Positions 38,101 to 51,345 of a stretch of DNA of 64,000 nucleotides are shown piece by piece. Source of the stretch: Holacanthus passer (lineage: Eukaryota > Chordata > Actinopteri > Pomacanthidae); the NCBI GenBank assembly GCA_025331565.1, contig JAFREQ010000068.1:558001-622000 (forward strand), in the 5' to 3' direction. The notes under the pieces were generated by a model. The model did not search any database, was not told the origin of the DNA, and worked only from the letters and a program-made list of their open reading frames with translations. The stretch's first letter is position 1. The number at the start of each line of letters is the position of its first letter. The position numbers and the translations under genes were made by a program.

Positions 38101-39972
38101 GCTGATTGCAAACAAAAGCTAAATTTAGACATTATACTATAAGAATTTAAGAGAAAACTTTCCTCTTTCTTTCCCAACTAAGACTTTCCACTTTATCTTG
38201 TCTAATCAAGCTGTAAAGGCTTAAAGATTTGGTTTTTTGGATACTGCTTTCAGGTTGGAAGTGAGACCAGAGTGAGGCCTCTGTTCTCCCTCGACTAGCG
38301 CCTCTAGCTAATATTAAAGCCGAGGCCATACGTGGTAAATATTAGCTTTTCTCTCCCGTGTTGACAGTGTGTGCTTTTCCACACACACACGGAACAAAGG
38401 TCTGCCATATTGTACACCCACCTGGGAACTGAGATGGGACGGAGTGGAGGTAGGTGTTCATTGCTTAACAGTGGTGGCTTTTCATTGTGTGACTTATGAT
38501 TATGCAGTTGAAAGGCCCCTTCAGACCGGATGTGTAATGTTGATAATGGGAACAGGAGGCTCATTCTGCTGCTGCTGTGGATACGACAGCCAGATAAATG
38601 CCTGAAAGCGCAACTCAGCAAGATTCTCATTATTTAATCTTCTCTCCATCTTTGATGTTTAGTGCTCATAGGCGTGGCGTCTTTTGGTTTGTGCTTCCTA
38701 GAAATCATCTTTCAAACAGTGTATCACAACTGGGGTCTGTTTTAATTTCAGCTAATATGTCCTTATACGTGTTTCTTTGCATTTATTTTTCCTAAACCAA
38801 AACTGACCAAATGTAAAATATCAGATATTTTCATTCATGGCTAAAGTGCTTCTATGCATAACTATGGCAGGATATAGAAGTCTGCCTACAAATTGCACTT
38901 CTTAAAACCTCTGCACATCTGTTCAGATGCTGAGTAAAGTGGGCAAACTTGTTCAGACTGTCGAAGTCAGAGAGTTGCAAAAGTTGCCAAACACAAAACT
39001 CCCAAATTCCCACATTACAAAAGTTTAGGAAAGAGACGCTGTTCAATGATCGCAAAAGCATTTCAGTTGCAGCATTTTGTTGCCTGTAATGCATCGAACA
39101 TGTTGATCATAACAGCTGGGAATGATGGCCAAAAAGTTATTTCCTCTCTCCTTTAAAGTAAAAATCAAACTTTTGACTGTACCTGCACACACACCAGTGT
39201 GTTTAGCTGACATTAGCTCCAGCTCCTCATCCAACTCTTGCCACACATACACGCAGTGCATGCCCACAAACACACAGAATAGCATTCCCTGTCTACTCAG
39301 GTGTTTTACTTACCTACCTGAAACACTTTGGCTTGGAAAACAGGGGCAGCTCAGTCAGAGCTTTTTTTTATTTTCCTCAAATCTAAGAGAGACACTTTCC
39401 TTAAACAAAGAGTTTTTACATGAAGCAAAACACACCCAGAATATGCAGAGCGAGCATTCATCGCTCAGGTGTTAGCAAACACACTGTCCCAGCATGCTCC
39501 TTGGCTCGGAGCACACAGAAGGTCACAAGTCGGTTCCTAAAAAGAGCCAAATACCAGCAGCAGAGGCCCTATCACACTGGCAGCGCCTCCCCCGTCTCCT
39601 CCTCCCCCAACCACCTTCCCTCACCCCCCCACTTCCTCCCCACCTCCTTCTCTTCCCTCTTTGGCCTGCCAGTGTGGTTTGCCTTGGCTGACTGATAATA
39701 AGAGACACAAAAATCCTCTTATCCCCCCCTCCTTTTCTCTCCGCTGAAATGAGTCACTTCCTTGCCAGGGCCTCGGTCGCTGGACCGCCGCCAGGAGATA
39801 CCCTGCTATTTATTGCCCGTTTCCACCCCAGAAGAGGGGAGTATGGGAAGGCGTTTTCAGAGGAGTCTACACACACACTGAAACCCTCAGCGTGCATCCA
39901 CACACATACGAATCCACCAACACAGCCACACAAAGACACACACACATACAGAGAAAAGCCAAGCATGCTCAG

Positions 39973-39975
<3 letters not shown>

Positions 39976-40008
<33 letters not shown>
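39976..40008. repeat. (CA)n microsatellite
   Basis: Uninterrupted CA run of about 16 units, preceded by looser CA-rich sequence from 39869. Confidence 0.96.
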
Positions 40009-40010
<2 letters not shown>

Positions 40011-40894
40011 CCTGGCCTGGTTTTAAGCATCCGACAGGACCCAGAACACGTTCTCCTTGGATTCCACGATTGATGTTTGCGTTCCTACCCCGAGCTGCTG
40101 GACCGCCTGCCTTTAAGGTCTCCGTTTTCCGTGACGTCCCACCGGGAGCTGGGGAGATTTATGTCCCTTTCCCGACATTTTTTAGAAGGAAACGGCCTCG
40201 GTCTTTCTTGACCACACATGCGACGCACAAACACAAGCTTGTGAGGAGGCACACAAACAGTCTCTCATGATAAAAACAGATATGACTGCAGCTAAAGCGC
40301 TGGCTGAAAGTATGCATCACTTTTCACACAGATGTTTTTTGCACAGAGGCTGTAGTGGAGGGGAAACGCTGTAGTTCTTGCAGGAAATCAGCAGTGAAAT
40401 GCATCTTTCAGACATCCTCCAAAAACTTTCTCACAGTGAGCTGATGTGAAATCAGTGCACCTACATTAGGTTAATGACATGTTGGATCCCTGAAACTGGT
40501 TTGTTAGAAAGTTGACCTCTCCAGGACAGAACAGAGTCGTCACACGGATTTAAGGTCTCCATCTGTACATGATACACGGCTAATTCCAAATCTAGTCTTG
40601 TATATGAGCAACTGAAGTTTATAGTCTATCCGCTTTTTTAACAGCCTTGCACAGAGGCTGTCTTTTATGACTATATCAGATGTGCATGAAGCCGATGACA
40701 CTATGGTGGAAGCAATCTGCAGCTGTGCACAAGATCGAATTCAGTTTTCACACCGAAAGCGTTTTGCAAAATGTCTAATTCCTGCGTACACACGAAACAT
40801 GCAAACCCGGGGTCAATTCATCTATTCATGCAGAGCTTTACAGCACACTCGTGCACACACACACTCAGACACACATGCACTTAACGCTCATAGT

Positions 40895-40916
40895 CACACA
40901 CACACACACACACACA
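40895..40916. repeat. (CA)n microsatellite
   Basis: Uninterrupted CA run of about 11 units, with more CA-rich sequence just before it (40851-40875). Confidence 0.95.
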
Positions 40917-41633
40917 AAGTCTCACACACAGGATCCTTGTGAATCCAAAACATTCCTTTCAGCTCAAGTTCAGGCACATCCCCCTAATAGAGGGGTTTGC
41001 ACTTTTATTCATGGGCCCTTCTTTGGAATATGGCTGCTTTATAACTATCAGCCTAGTACTTGTTGGGCCTTTTTTTCACTACACTACATTGTCCTTCCAG
41101 CATTGCTTTGGAACGCAGAGGATTGTGATTTAAATGGCTTTTGAGTACTCCTAATCCACCGGAGGCACATAAGTCACACAAAGGTAGCTCCGAAAGGCCG
41201 GGCGAATTCCACCAAGCAAAGAGGAAGTCTTAAATCCCAAGCTTCACTTAAATACCACGGAGGTGACTTATTAATGGAATGATTTTGACTTGTGTGCATA
41301 GATGGCCCTTGATCGAGTGTGATGGGCTCAGGTGGTTGGAAATAACACTAATACAGCGTGACAAAGGATGTGGACAAACAGAAATTCTTTGGTCCTCTTT
41401 GCTATTGTCCAGGGTGAAAGAGGAGGAAAGGTTTTTCCAGTCTACTGGCAGAAAAGGCCACTTTGGAAGGACAAAGAAATGATGTGTGCACACATCCAGG
41501 CCTGATGTGTGAATACACAAGGAAATATTAATTAAATGGTGCGTATCTATTTCAAATGGGTTGCTGAAAAGTAAAAGCTTTTAAAATAAATGAAACCATC
41601 CTCTGTATATTTTTAAGTTACTTTTAAAAGCAC

Positions 41634-41950
41634 GTACGACCTCGAAAAAAGTTGGGGCACTGGGTAAAACATTTAAAAAAGAATACAATGATTTGCAAAT
41701 CCTTCAACCTATATTCAACTGACAAGATATTTAATGTTCAAACTTGTAAACTTTATTGTGTTTTGCAAATATACGCTCATTCTGAATTTGATGCCTGCAA
41801 CACTTTCCAAAAAAGTTAGGACAGGAGCATGTTTACATCTGTGTTACATCACCTTTTCTTGCACTCAGTAAGTGTTTGGACACTAATTCTTTCTCGTTCT
41901 TGCTTGATACACGACTTCAGCTGCTCAACAGTCCACTGACTCCTGCTTTT
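41634..41950 (-). mobile_element. Tc1-like DNA transposon relic (3' end)
   Basis: Read on the minus strand, 41950 to about 41865 resembles the C-terminal end of a Tc1-like transposase (TVEQLKSCIKQER-like). After it come the 3' flank with CACAATAAAGTTTACAAG, TTAAATATCTTGTC and GGATTTGCAAATCATTGTAT, and the element's end near GTTGGGGCAC (41651-41660 on the plus strand). These are hallmarks of a Tc1-like family very common in teleosts. Most of the transposase and the second terminus are missing. It resembles the same family as the relic at 12131-12253, which preserves the opposite part of the element. Confidence 0.8.
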
Positions 41951-44650
41951 CTAGAATCAGGGTTTTATATCTTTATTAGTCAGCTGATGTATAATGTGCA
42001 TTACTCTTCATTCTGCAAGCTTAGATATCTTAGATATTGCGGTGAAACACTTTCACAGGCATAGAAATTTATGTATAATCACAGCTAGTCTCAAAACACT
42101 TTCTAAGACCATTGATTTGATATTATTCTACTTTCTTAATCTAATCAAATGTGGCTCTAAGATGTGGTCTCACTGAAAGTCTTTCTACATAACAGCAAAC
42201 CCCAAATCCAAAAGTGACATCCAAAATGATGCTAATATGAAAAAAAGTGCTACAAGTGCATTCATTGTTAAGGGTTTTAGAATTTTGTGACAGGTAAGCA
42301 GGTTAGGAGGAAGCAAAGCGTGATACTAAAGTGATTTATGATGAAAAGCACAAACGTTGCAAAGAGGATGGATTAAATGAACGACTGACTGTCAGAGCAA
42401 AAGAGAGTAAAATGTGATGTTACTTCCAAACACTTGTCAGAAAGCTCTTTTTGTGCTGCACAGACCTGTTTCAGGAAGCTTCTGCAAAAACATCTTCACA
42501 CAGCTGACTTCAGCTTCAGATGGGTGGGGTCTGCCACAAACAGTGGGACAATGCACCGATTGTCAGGAAGTTTTTACAATAAAATGGAAGCATTTGAAAC
42601 TTAATTTAGATGATTGACAGTCTAGTCAACAGCATCTGAACAGTCCTCGAGTATAAACCCCACCCAACAAAGAAATGGTCTGATGCTGTAAACAAGCATC
42701 TAAATTTAGCTCCATTGAGAATCACACCTCCTTTAATCTCTGTCCTCCCGGAGGCAAAACATCTCAAAAGAACCTGGTATCTGCTGTTTAACTGTATCCA
42801 AAGGAAACAAGTTTTTGCAACTTTCCAATCTGAGCTGCGGCGTCTCATTGGACCCATTTTGACCACATTTCTTCAAGGGGAGCAACAAACAGCACGTCCA
42901 TAAAAGGTTTTTGACTTTGACTTTTTGCCATGTCATCAAACATCCAGTTGCAATATAACAGCTGAGAACTGAAATATGAGGAGGAAGAGTTAAATACATG
43001 TAGATGAAGGAAGGGAAGTAAAATGGGGGAGGGTGTCTGCAGGGATGATGGAGGTGGAGGTCGGGGTTGAAGGTGGAGTGAGATTGTTGATATCATCCCT
43101 CCATTTAAAAATGTGATTACAGATTAACAAACTGGATTACAGAGAATATCTCATGGCATCGCAATTGGGAAACAAATCACACAACACTTTTCCGGCCAAC
43201 CAGCAACAGTTCGTGCTCGTGCACAGGACAGGGGGAGGCGGTGGGAGTGAGATGCTCACGTGTGATCTCATTGTGTAGAAGGAGAAATGGCAACATCACC
43301 GATCTCCAGAATGACTCCCCCCTTCTCTGAAGAGACAGAACATGAAGTGTATTCTGCCCTTTCCCTTCACCTTCACTTATGGAAGTCATCAAAGCCAACT
43401 TCCTTTCCTCCTGAGATAAGATCAGTCAAATGAAAGCTTCTCTCAGGGGGTGCAGGGGGTTAACATGTCGGCCGGACTGAGAGTAACTCAGCCACTAATG
43501 GCAGCATGTTTTTTTTCTTTACCTTGTCCTGAGGCCCAGAGAGATCCACGGCTGAAAAGAGCTCAGAGCAGCTCCATGGAAACTGAGGGACGTGTTAGTG
43601 TAACTGAGACCTGAGACGACTGAGCACTAGTTTGCTAATGAATGAATTTCACTTTGCTTATACACAAAAAATATTTATATGTTGCATGTGTGCATCTTTT
43701 TACAGTATTTCTGTTTGTACTCAGTTCTTTTACCTGAACACATCCTGCTGCTGACATTTTGCACATACTTATATACTTATAAATCGCTTCTACTTCTAAC
43801 CATTTTGCAAACTACGCTACTGTATTTTAGAAGTTTTTATATATTTTGTCCACCATTCATGCATTTTTTTCTTTAGAAAGTCTCTTATTAGACTCTTGGA
43901 ATTTGCTTGTTTGAAGTATTTTTGAGGGATTTATTTCCCTTTTAAACAAAGATCTCTGGCCAGACCTGAACTGGGGACAATTACATGATCAGCACGATCC
44001 CCCCAGTCTCTTGAAACCTTGCTTGAGTTATATAATGCATCTCAGTAAACATCGTGTCTGAATTAATATTTGTCAGCGTGATATTATTGCTCGGAGATAA
44101 TGAAGTGCAGACCTTTCAAATCAATCTGTGCCCCAACTGCCTGACTCCACAACACGAATCCACCGTTGACTAAAATTAATGCTGACTTGAAGATGATAAA
44201 TGCAAACCAATAATCACGTCTGAATATCTCTGACAGCGTAGCCTGCGACAATAAGATGGGTTTTAATTAAGGAGCTGAAATGTGTCCTTTGACATATTGA
44301 TGTGTTGAAAACCAGTTTATATAATAATGCTTCTACATATTTTTGTTGTTACATGTTCTTGCTGCAATGACCACTTCACATCAAACATCATGGTGTTAAC
44401 ATACACAGGTGACTACAGGTTGTAATAAGCAGGTCACGTGGAGCGATGTGCTCTGTCGGTGGGTGCAGGATGTGCTGAAGGACTCCGTCCCTCCGCAGGG
44501 ACCTCAGAGACAGAACGGAAAGCATAAACACTCGCTGAGCCTCTGTGATGTTTTTCAAGTGCTTAACAGCTCAATCACTCTTAAAATAATTACACCTGAA
44601 AGGCAGAGATCCATCACAAATGCCCCGGTCTGGAAATTGCCCTCAGATGG

Positions 44651-44653
<3 letters not shown>

Positions 44654-44711
<58 letters not shown>
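44654..44711. repeat. (AG)n microsatellite
   Basis: Uninterrupted AG dinucleotide run of about 29 units, the longest perfect microsatellite in the window. Confidence 0.98.
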
Positions 44712-44799
44712 CAACATTTGTAAGCTATTATGTCTTTCCTTTCTTCCTTTTCTTCTTCCTGTTCTGCCTCTTCTTTTCTTTATAAATCTTTGCTGTGTG

Positions 44800-44828
44800 G
44801 ATGATGATGATGATGATGATGATGATGC
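44800..44828. repeat. (GAT)n microsatellite
   Basis: About nine GAT units, 90 bases after the AG run. The Asp-rich frame through it is an artefact. Confidence 0.96.
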
Positions 44829-47365
44829 ACGATGTGGCCGGTGGACATTGTGTGAATGGAAAAATGGAACGTGCGCGACGATGAGCGCAGTATCAAATAT
44901 TTAGCTGTTATATTAGCACTGACATTAGTTCATGGTTTTAGGATGTGAATTTGCATCAGCATCAGCACTGGCATTAGAAGTAATTCGGTAAATATAGAGT
45001 TGTGAAATGGGAGCTTTCCAGAGGTTAAAGTCCTGCTCATTTTCTGCACAGACATTGTTCAATAATTGGCAGTTGGAGCTGTCCAGGGCTTAGATGGAGA
45101 TGAAACTCACTTGACTGAATCTTCAGTAGAGTTGCAATATGAACTACACACTGTAATAAAAAGTCAAAGATGCAAACTAAGGAGAGAAGTTAACTACGAT
45201 TCCTCAGGAGCATTTCAGGAAACATACAACCACAGAGTTTAAAACTATGTCACTTGGTTGGTTATGATAACATTTTAGTCACCAAAGTCATTGCTGAGAT
45301 CTGGCATCACTAAAAGTAGATCTGACGGGACGAGACAGACAGATAATGAGGCAGGTTGCAGGTTAATCAAACTTAGAAGAGGAAATGAAAGCAAATGTTA
45401 AAATTATAATCTAGACTGTCCAATGAAAACATGACTGTGTCCATCTGCCTGAACTCTCTTGTCCCATTGAACCAATTTTTAAGGATGTTTTTAGGATGTT
45501 GTCACGTTTTATATAATAAAATTGTATTGTATATATATAAGTCTTCTTGTCCTCAGTAGGTCGGCATCATGTTTTGGCATGTCCACAGTCCACAGCTGTC
45601 CACAGCAGCGTCTGCACTGATGTATGATCAAAACAAATTCACTGTCAGATTCCGGATGAGCGTTCAATAAATTCAGCTACTATGGTGCAGTGTTTTGTTC
45701 CTAATTGCAACAGAGTCATTCCAATGCTCTCCAGATTTATATGGCACATGATGGGAACACGACAAAGGATCCTATATTCCTCGGTCCTTTGATCCCAGGG
45801 TTGGGGTTTTGACCCGAACACAGCAGGAGGGTTCATGTGTGTTAACAGAATATTATGCTGGAGAACATACAGTCGGAGCCTGAGAACTTAGATCTGCTTC
45901 TGTTGCAACAACCAAGAGCTCTGAATAAACTCTGATTCATTCGTCTGAGCTGGTGTTTTCAGCAACAGCCCCGGTGGTCGATGGGTATTGTGGGTTTTAC
46001 AAACATTTACCATCAGCAAACTGACAGAAAACACTGACTGATGTTGGCACGTTAATGACCAGTGACCATAACATAAAACTACAGTGGAACAACATTAAAT
46101 TGATCATTAAAAGAAATCCTTCAAATGCTAATTTACAGCGGGGGCACAAACTTCCAGAACCAGCTGCACTGCAGTATTTTTAGCAGTATTTTAATAAAAG
46201 CCCTTTTATCCGCTGAGTTGTAAGGTTTTCTGGGTTAAACCACAATACTGTCAAAATATCCTCCGCTGGAAACAAGCGGCATTAGATTAATAGTTTGCTA
46301 AAGCGAAGCAGAACGTTGTGATCGGCCCCTTTCGTGGTAACAGCTCTAGTAAAAGTGAACCACGGAGGTTTACACTCCGCAGACCTGAGCATGCTTCAGT
46401 CCAAGCTGCCGCTGTTGTGCAGGCCTGCGATACAGAACTAGTTAATGTTTACCCAGAAAATATGTAATTGCAGACTTCCCCCTAATAAACTGTTCCAGAA
46501 TGCAGACCACAATCCTCCTCCTGTAACATTATTATTATCTACAGGCCTCTGGGACTGACTCCCTCCTCCTCCCTCTCTGCCTCTTACTCACACATACATT
46601 TATGCACACAACTTTAAATATAGAGATGATACAACCGAACTGAAAACCAAAGTTCGGATCGTCGGTCCAGTTTGATGCAGAGCTGGTTTGAAATGAAGAA
46701 AGCGTTTTGACCAACAACTATACACAAAACCACACTTCTGGATTAGGCCGTTTTAAGATCCACAACTTTGATAAGAAGCCAAAACAGGTTCTGGCAACAG
46801 AGCAAAGTTTACACTGGTTAATCAAAAGTAGAGAAACAGAGGGAACGAGGGCGTTTTTAAAGTTCAGATTTCTCTACAAACTATCTGCATCGTTCAAAGA
46901 TTTTCTGCACGTTCAGGTAACAAATGACTATTTTTAAGCTATGCATAAATGAGTTAAACATACAGCACATTTGCTCTTTAAGCCGCCTGATGGAACTTGA
47001 GTTCTGCTGCAAAATGCTGCCAAATAATTCCTTGTGTTGCTTCCTCTTACGGTTCCTTTACACAGAACAGAAGCAATGTAATATACATTTCCTGCTCCTA
47101 CTTTTTTGTTGCTTTATGGATCCATCAATCACGCTGATAGAAAAGGAGGAAGTCTAATAACGACTTATATAAATAACAGTGGTTGCCAAAAACAGGCTGA
47201 CGTATCCAGGGACATTGGTAGAACTACAAAAACTGTGTAAAAATATCTGAATATTAATAGTTGGAATCAGTTGGTATCTATGAATGTTTTTTGAGTGTTC
47301 GTCAGATCATGTTTCTTCGTCTATAATAATTCAACTCAAGCCTTGACCATGTGACTTTCCATTGA

Positions 47366-47690
47366 AAGGAACAGTTCAACATTTTGGGAAATGTGTTTTC
47401 TTTGAATGAGAAGAGAAGATGTTCAGAAGGTACCTGGCCTAGCAACAGGGGGCGCAGTGACTTCCTGGATTCTTGTTGTAAACCACAAGTTGTTGCCCAC
47501 ATGTTAATTAGTCAGCTTTAGATATGTTGGTACAAGTGCTTTTGAACTTTGGACAGAGCCAGGCTAGCAGTTTCCCCCTGCTTCCAGTCTTTATGCTAAG
47601 CTAGGCTAATCACCTCCCGTCTCTTTGAGAGTTGAATTCATCTCATGTCACTCTTCGGTTTTTCCCAAAAGGTTGAGCTTCTTCTTTAAA
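47366..47690. mobile_element. palindromic MITE of a common teleost family
   Basis: TTCAACATTTTGGGAAA (47375-47391) is matched at the other end by the inverted TTTCCCAAAAGGTTGAG (47661-47677), 15 of 17 positions. Internal blocks GGACAGAGCCAGGCTAGCAG, TTTCCCCCTGCTTCCAGTCT and TATGCTAAGCTAGGCTAA are characteristic of a non-autonomous DNA element found in very many copies in fish genomes. There is no coding capacity. The element is degenerate, and the flanking target duplication is not clear. Confidence 0.82.
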
Positions 47691-47803
47691 GCACAGACTT
47701 TCACTTGCTCTTAGACACAAAAACATAGACACAAAAGTTTCACAGTCTGCAAGAGACTAAAAGTAGTTTTTTGTTTTTTACTTGTCTTTTTCCTTTGAGA
47801 GTG

Positions 47804-47850
47804 AGATAAGATAAGATATTCCTTTATTCGTCCCTCAGTGGGGAAATTCA
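47804..47850 (-). mobile_element. LINE/SINE 3' tail
   Basis: On the minus strand this reads AATTTCCCCACTGAGGGACG, then AATAAAGGAATATCTTATCT, ending in (TTATC)n. It is the 3' terminus of a fish LINE family (and of SINEs sharing its tail), strongly 5'-truncated. The plus-strand tail beside the tRNA at 58475-58520 aligns to it without gaps over about 45 bases with seven mismatches. Confidence 0.7.
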
Positions 47851-50068
47851 CTGGTTCACAAAATTCACAAAAGGCGTGTCAGTTCTTTTTGAGGCTTTTC
47901 GCAGCTCACAACAAAGAAGCTTTCACACAGAGGAGCCAAACCACAACAGGTGAGCGTGGTCACTAAGATCAACAGCTTGTGTGCAGAGGAATAAATCAGA
48001 CCTTTCAAGTTTCCAAACTTCAAAATGGAAGAGACTAAAGAAGGTTTACAACCGTTGTGTTTGTGCTGCCTGGAGAAAATCCCATTATTTAATGGGGAAA
48101 ATACAATAATAAGCATTCTTTTCCTCATTCCTGAAAAAAACACACGTCTTGCAGATCTATGGGTTTTCCGTGACAGCAGTGATATTTCTTAAACACAGGC
48201 TTATGGTTTCAGCCAGCAGCTCCGGAAGAATGTTAATATTCAGGTCAGATAAAAAAGTAACTCCCTGTTTCCGGCCACGGCTGTAATTTTTACGCCACAA
48301 CGTAACGCTGGATGTCCCAGTTGAGGCTGAGGTTGGCTGACGTCGCTTACGTTCATGATTACCGTCTGTAACATGTCTTTAAAAGACCATTTGGGATGGA
48401 ATTATTTTATGCTGGATTATTTTTACATTCTACTTGGGCTTTTTGTCATGTTGGAGCGCTAAATGTAGCTGGCTCCTTCATTTTCCTCTTCTTTCACAAA
48501 GACTTATTGGTTCCTGCTCTGCTTTCACTGTAATAAGAGCGGGCATCTGCCTCCAAGTCTGCCCAGTTTAATATATAGAGACAAATTGCATTACCTCAGT
48601 ACTGAGAGCCGTGTAAAGAGCCAAGATGGCCACCATGTCATTACTGGGACTTTCCTTTGCAAAGGTAGTGCAGCGCTGCTACGTTCCAGGCCAATGCTCA
48701 AAAGCCTTTGGTACAAGTGTGGTTTGAAAAGTATGAATGCTACTTCCTCTTTCAGAAATAAAATCAATAAAAGCAATTGGTTCGTCTTCCCACACGAACC
48801 ACATGACGTTAATAGACAACACAACCAGTAGATATTAATGAAAACCAGTTATCGTGTGCATCCAGAGACTTCCAAAGCAAAAGAAAGTTAAAGAACTAAT
48901 CTGACTTTTATTGGGAAATAAATTATTTTGCTGCCATGCTCGACTGATTTCATGATCTACAGTTAACAAACGCTTTCACATTTCTTGAGGCCGGATGAGC
49001 ACACACAAACCGTGCATGTGTCATTTCCCAGCAGCAACTGGTTTCCTCTTAAAATCCTCTGCGGCACAGAAACTGACTTTAAGTTTAATGAGAACAAACT
49101 TCATCAGTTAAAAAAAAAGGCTGCTTAACTGATGGATGATCTTTCTGAAAGGAGTGAGTACAAATGATTCTTATGATTTCAGGCAAATAGCAGAAGATCC
49201 CAACAACAACTGCATCTTTTTATACAATAGAAGAAACCAGCAATAATGAGCGACACGACAGCGTCTCGACGACAGATGGCAGAATAAATTTGAATTGTGC
49301 ACCAAGAAGTATGTATGTAATTTATGGTTCATTGTTGGGTTTTATGCATGAGTGACAATGGAGCAGGTTTGATGTCAAAATGACTTTGCTGGATGAAAAA
49401 AAATGCTAAGTGTTACCAAACAAGATAAGAGTCGAGAAGATACACAAGCTGCTATTTCATGGTCATTGTAAAGAAAACCAAACTGTACAAATGGACAATT
49501 TGAAATTTTGACTTGGTGCTGCATGAAAAGTCGTGTCTCTAGAATAAAAGCAAATTATCACATTTTTGTAGTTTTCTTGAAATCAGATTTCTGAGATCAC
49601 AACAACACTAAACTGACACATCCACAAACAAGCAGGTTGTAAACAAACCACTTTATCTGCAGGTAAAACTAAATCTGAACAGGCGTGAAATGTTGCTCAC
49701 GTTCCCAGATCTCAGCAGGTGACAATGTTATTAATCCAACATGAAAGATGCCCCCAAAAAACTACAGCTGTAAATATCTAATAAACTGGAATCATCCTTT
49801 AATACAAGAAGGAAATGACACAATTCAAGTACCATGCAACACTTGGCAGCCGTCTGTGCCAAAGCATGAGGCAGTGGAGCGGAGCAGGTGAGGATAATAA
49901 TAAATCACAACAAGTCCAACCAAATGGCTTCTGATGCCAAAGTCAAATTCAGTCATTGAGGCATGGAGGAGGGAGGTGGGGTCTATGAAGAGGAGTGTTT
50001 TTCTTCTTCTCTCCCTGTGGGAAAAAAGGGGGCTCAGGACATGCTGGCATCCCACGAAACACTGAAAA

Positions 50069-50116
50069 GGGGCGGATGGTGGTGGAGGTGGTGGGGGGGC
50101 GGCGGCGGTGGTGGGG
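50069..50116 (+). other. G-rich tract with G-quadruplex potential
   Basis: The tract has at least four G runs of three or more (GGGG, GGGGGGG, GGGG) plus many GG pairs within 48 bases. It is followed by pyrimidine-rich sequence. This suggests possible quadruplex or other unusual structure. No promoter elements decide a start site. Confidence 0.4.
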
Positions 50117-50787
50117 TGTGTTTTCTTTCTTTTCTCCCCCCTTCCTCTAACTCCACACTGCCTCGCTGCCCTCAGCTCCGCCCCTTCCGTGAGCTGGGAG
50201 GTGGTCGAGGAGTGTGTGTGTGTGTGTGGAAAGTGTTGGGGGGGGTGCTCTTATTGAAGCCGAACAGAGTGGAACCTCTCGCATTGTCTCCCCTCCTGCA
50301 CCCCACCCCCTCGCTGCCTCACCCCCTGTCTCCCTCCTCCTTTCTCCTGGGACAAAGAATGCCCTGAATGCCTGGCGTCTCCTGCAGTGTCAAATAACTA
50401 AAGGATAGGTGGACTGGTGCAAGGGCCCAGGAAGAAGAGGAGGAGGAGGAAGAGAGAGACAAATCAGAGGAAGTTATAGCTGAATTGATTATTTGTGTGC
50501 ATGTCTTTCTGTGTATTTATGTCTGATCTGTCCATCAAGTCCTCACACCTAAACACTTCTTTCTATAACACCCCATATGAGCCTTCTTTGATCTATGGTT
50601 GATATCTGCTAAAGTAGTTTAAGCATGTAAACTACAAGGTTATGGTTAGTGAAAGATCAGAGCCAACGCGACTGTTACCAGAAGAGAAAATGCAAAGAGC
50701 AGTCAAAGCCGTCAAACTGAGGGACTTTTTACATCCAATCATCCACTCTGAGATCCTTTCTAAGAGGTTTAGCAGCATTATAACATG

Positions 50788-50835
50788 TAGATAGATAGAT
50801 AGATAGATAGATAGATTTATTAATCCCAAACTATA
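50788..50835 (-). repeat. (GATA)n microsatellite with LINE-tail-like flank
   Basis: (AGAT)n runs from 50788 to 50815 and is followed by TTTATTAATCCCAAAC. On the minus strand this is GGGATTAATAAA followed by (TCTA)n, the usual order at the 3' end of fish LINE copies, so the microsatellite probably grew from a LINE tail. Confidence 0.65.
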
Positions 50836-51303
50836 TGTCTATAGTTGTGTCTATATGTCTAACTATAAACATGTCAGGAAAATGCAAACATAGATTCATT
50901 TGTCAGCCAAGCCTGAAACGACAAGTTGTCATTTAGAAGTACTGAAACATTATATTTTATTTGTTGAAGAAAAGGTTGCAGACACTAAGACAAAAAACTG
51001 CTTTAAAAAAACAGAAGCGATTGAGAAATTCAGGGTACAGATGACAGGACAACTCTGGAAATTTTCGTCTGGATCAAAGTGCTGGACTGACAAACTGACA
51101 GCTGTAATGCGCTCGGCTGAAAAAGATTGCAGTTCTGTTTATACGGCACTGGTTGTCTGAATTGGTGGACGTTTGTCTGCGTGTACAGTCTGAGCAGTCA
51201 TACATTTTGGGCTACATGTGGATGATCTGTGCAAACATTCATTGACATGATCAGATGACTAAATCTAAGTCAGTGCTCAAGTCAGTCACTTTTTATGTCC
51301 ACC

Positions 51304-51345
51304 CGTCCGTCCATCCATCCATCCGTCCATCCATCCGTCCATCCA
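51304..51345. repeat. (CATC/CGTC)n short tandem repeat
   Basis: Tetranucleotide run of mixed CCAT and CCGT units, about ten units. Confidence 0.9.

Larger units (their letters stand above)
28214..41633. other. long gene-free stretch
   Basis: No gene is seen in 13 kb. It holds a (TCTTC)n run near 29092-29110, a T21 tract (30779-30799), ATA/AAT runs (31096-31115, 38063-38080), two CA microsatellites (39976-40008, 40895-40916), a possible repeat fragment (33318-33395) and one candidate regulatory block (34780-35150). A LINE-tail-like string with imperfect CTGATT repeats occurs near 30009-30045. The frames across 39749-40270 are driven by the CA repeat. Confidence 0.5.
41951..47365. other. gene-free stretch
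   Basis: No gene is seen. It contains a GA microsatellite (44654-44711), a GAT run (44800-44828) and AT-rich single-copy DNA. Frames through the GA run read poly-Arg/Glu and are artefacts. Confidence 0.55.

Noticed and set aside
39749..40270. 173-codon open frame rich in Thr/His/Pro
   Set aside because: It runs through CA-rich sequence and a CA microsatellite, which lack stops in these frames. No protein similarity was recognised.
42195..42220. Possible second terminus of the Tc1-like relic (AAACCCCAAATCCAAAAG)
   Set aside because: It has the same orientation as the terminus at 41634, not the inverted one needed, and the match is weak.
44409..44904. Open frames with poly-Arg/Glu and poly-Asp
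   Set aside because: Produced by the AG and GAT microsatellites.
51304..51345. CRISPR-like periodic repeat
   Set aside because: It is a plain tetranucleotide repeat without spacers, and the genome is a vertebrate.
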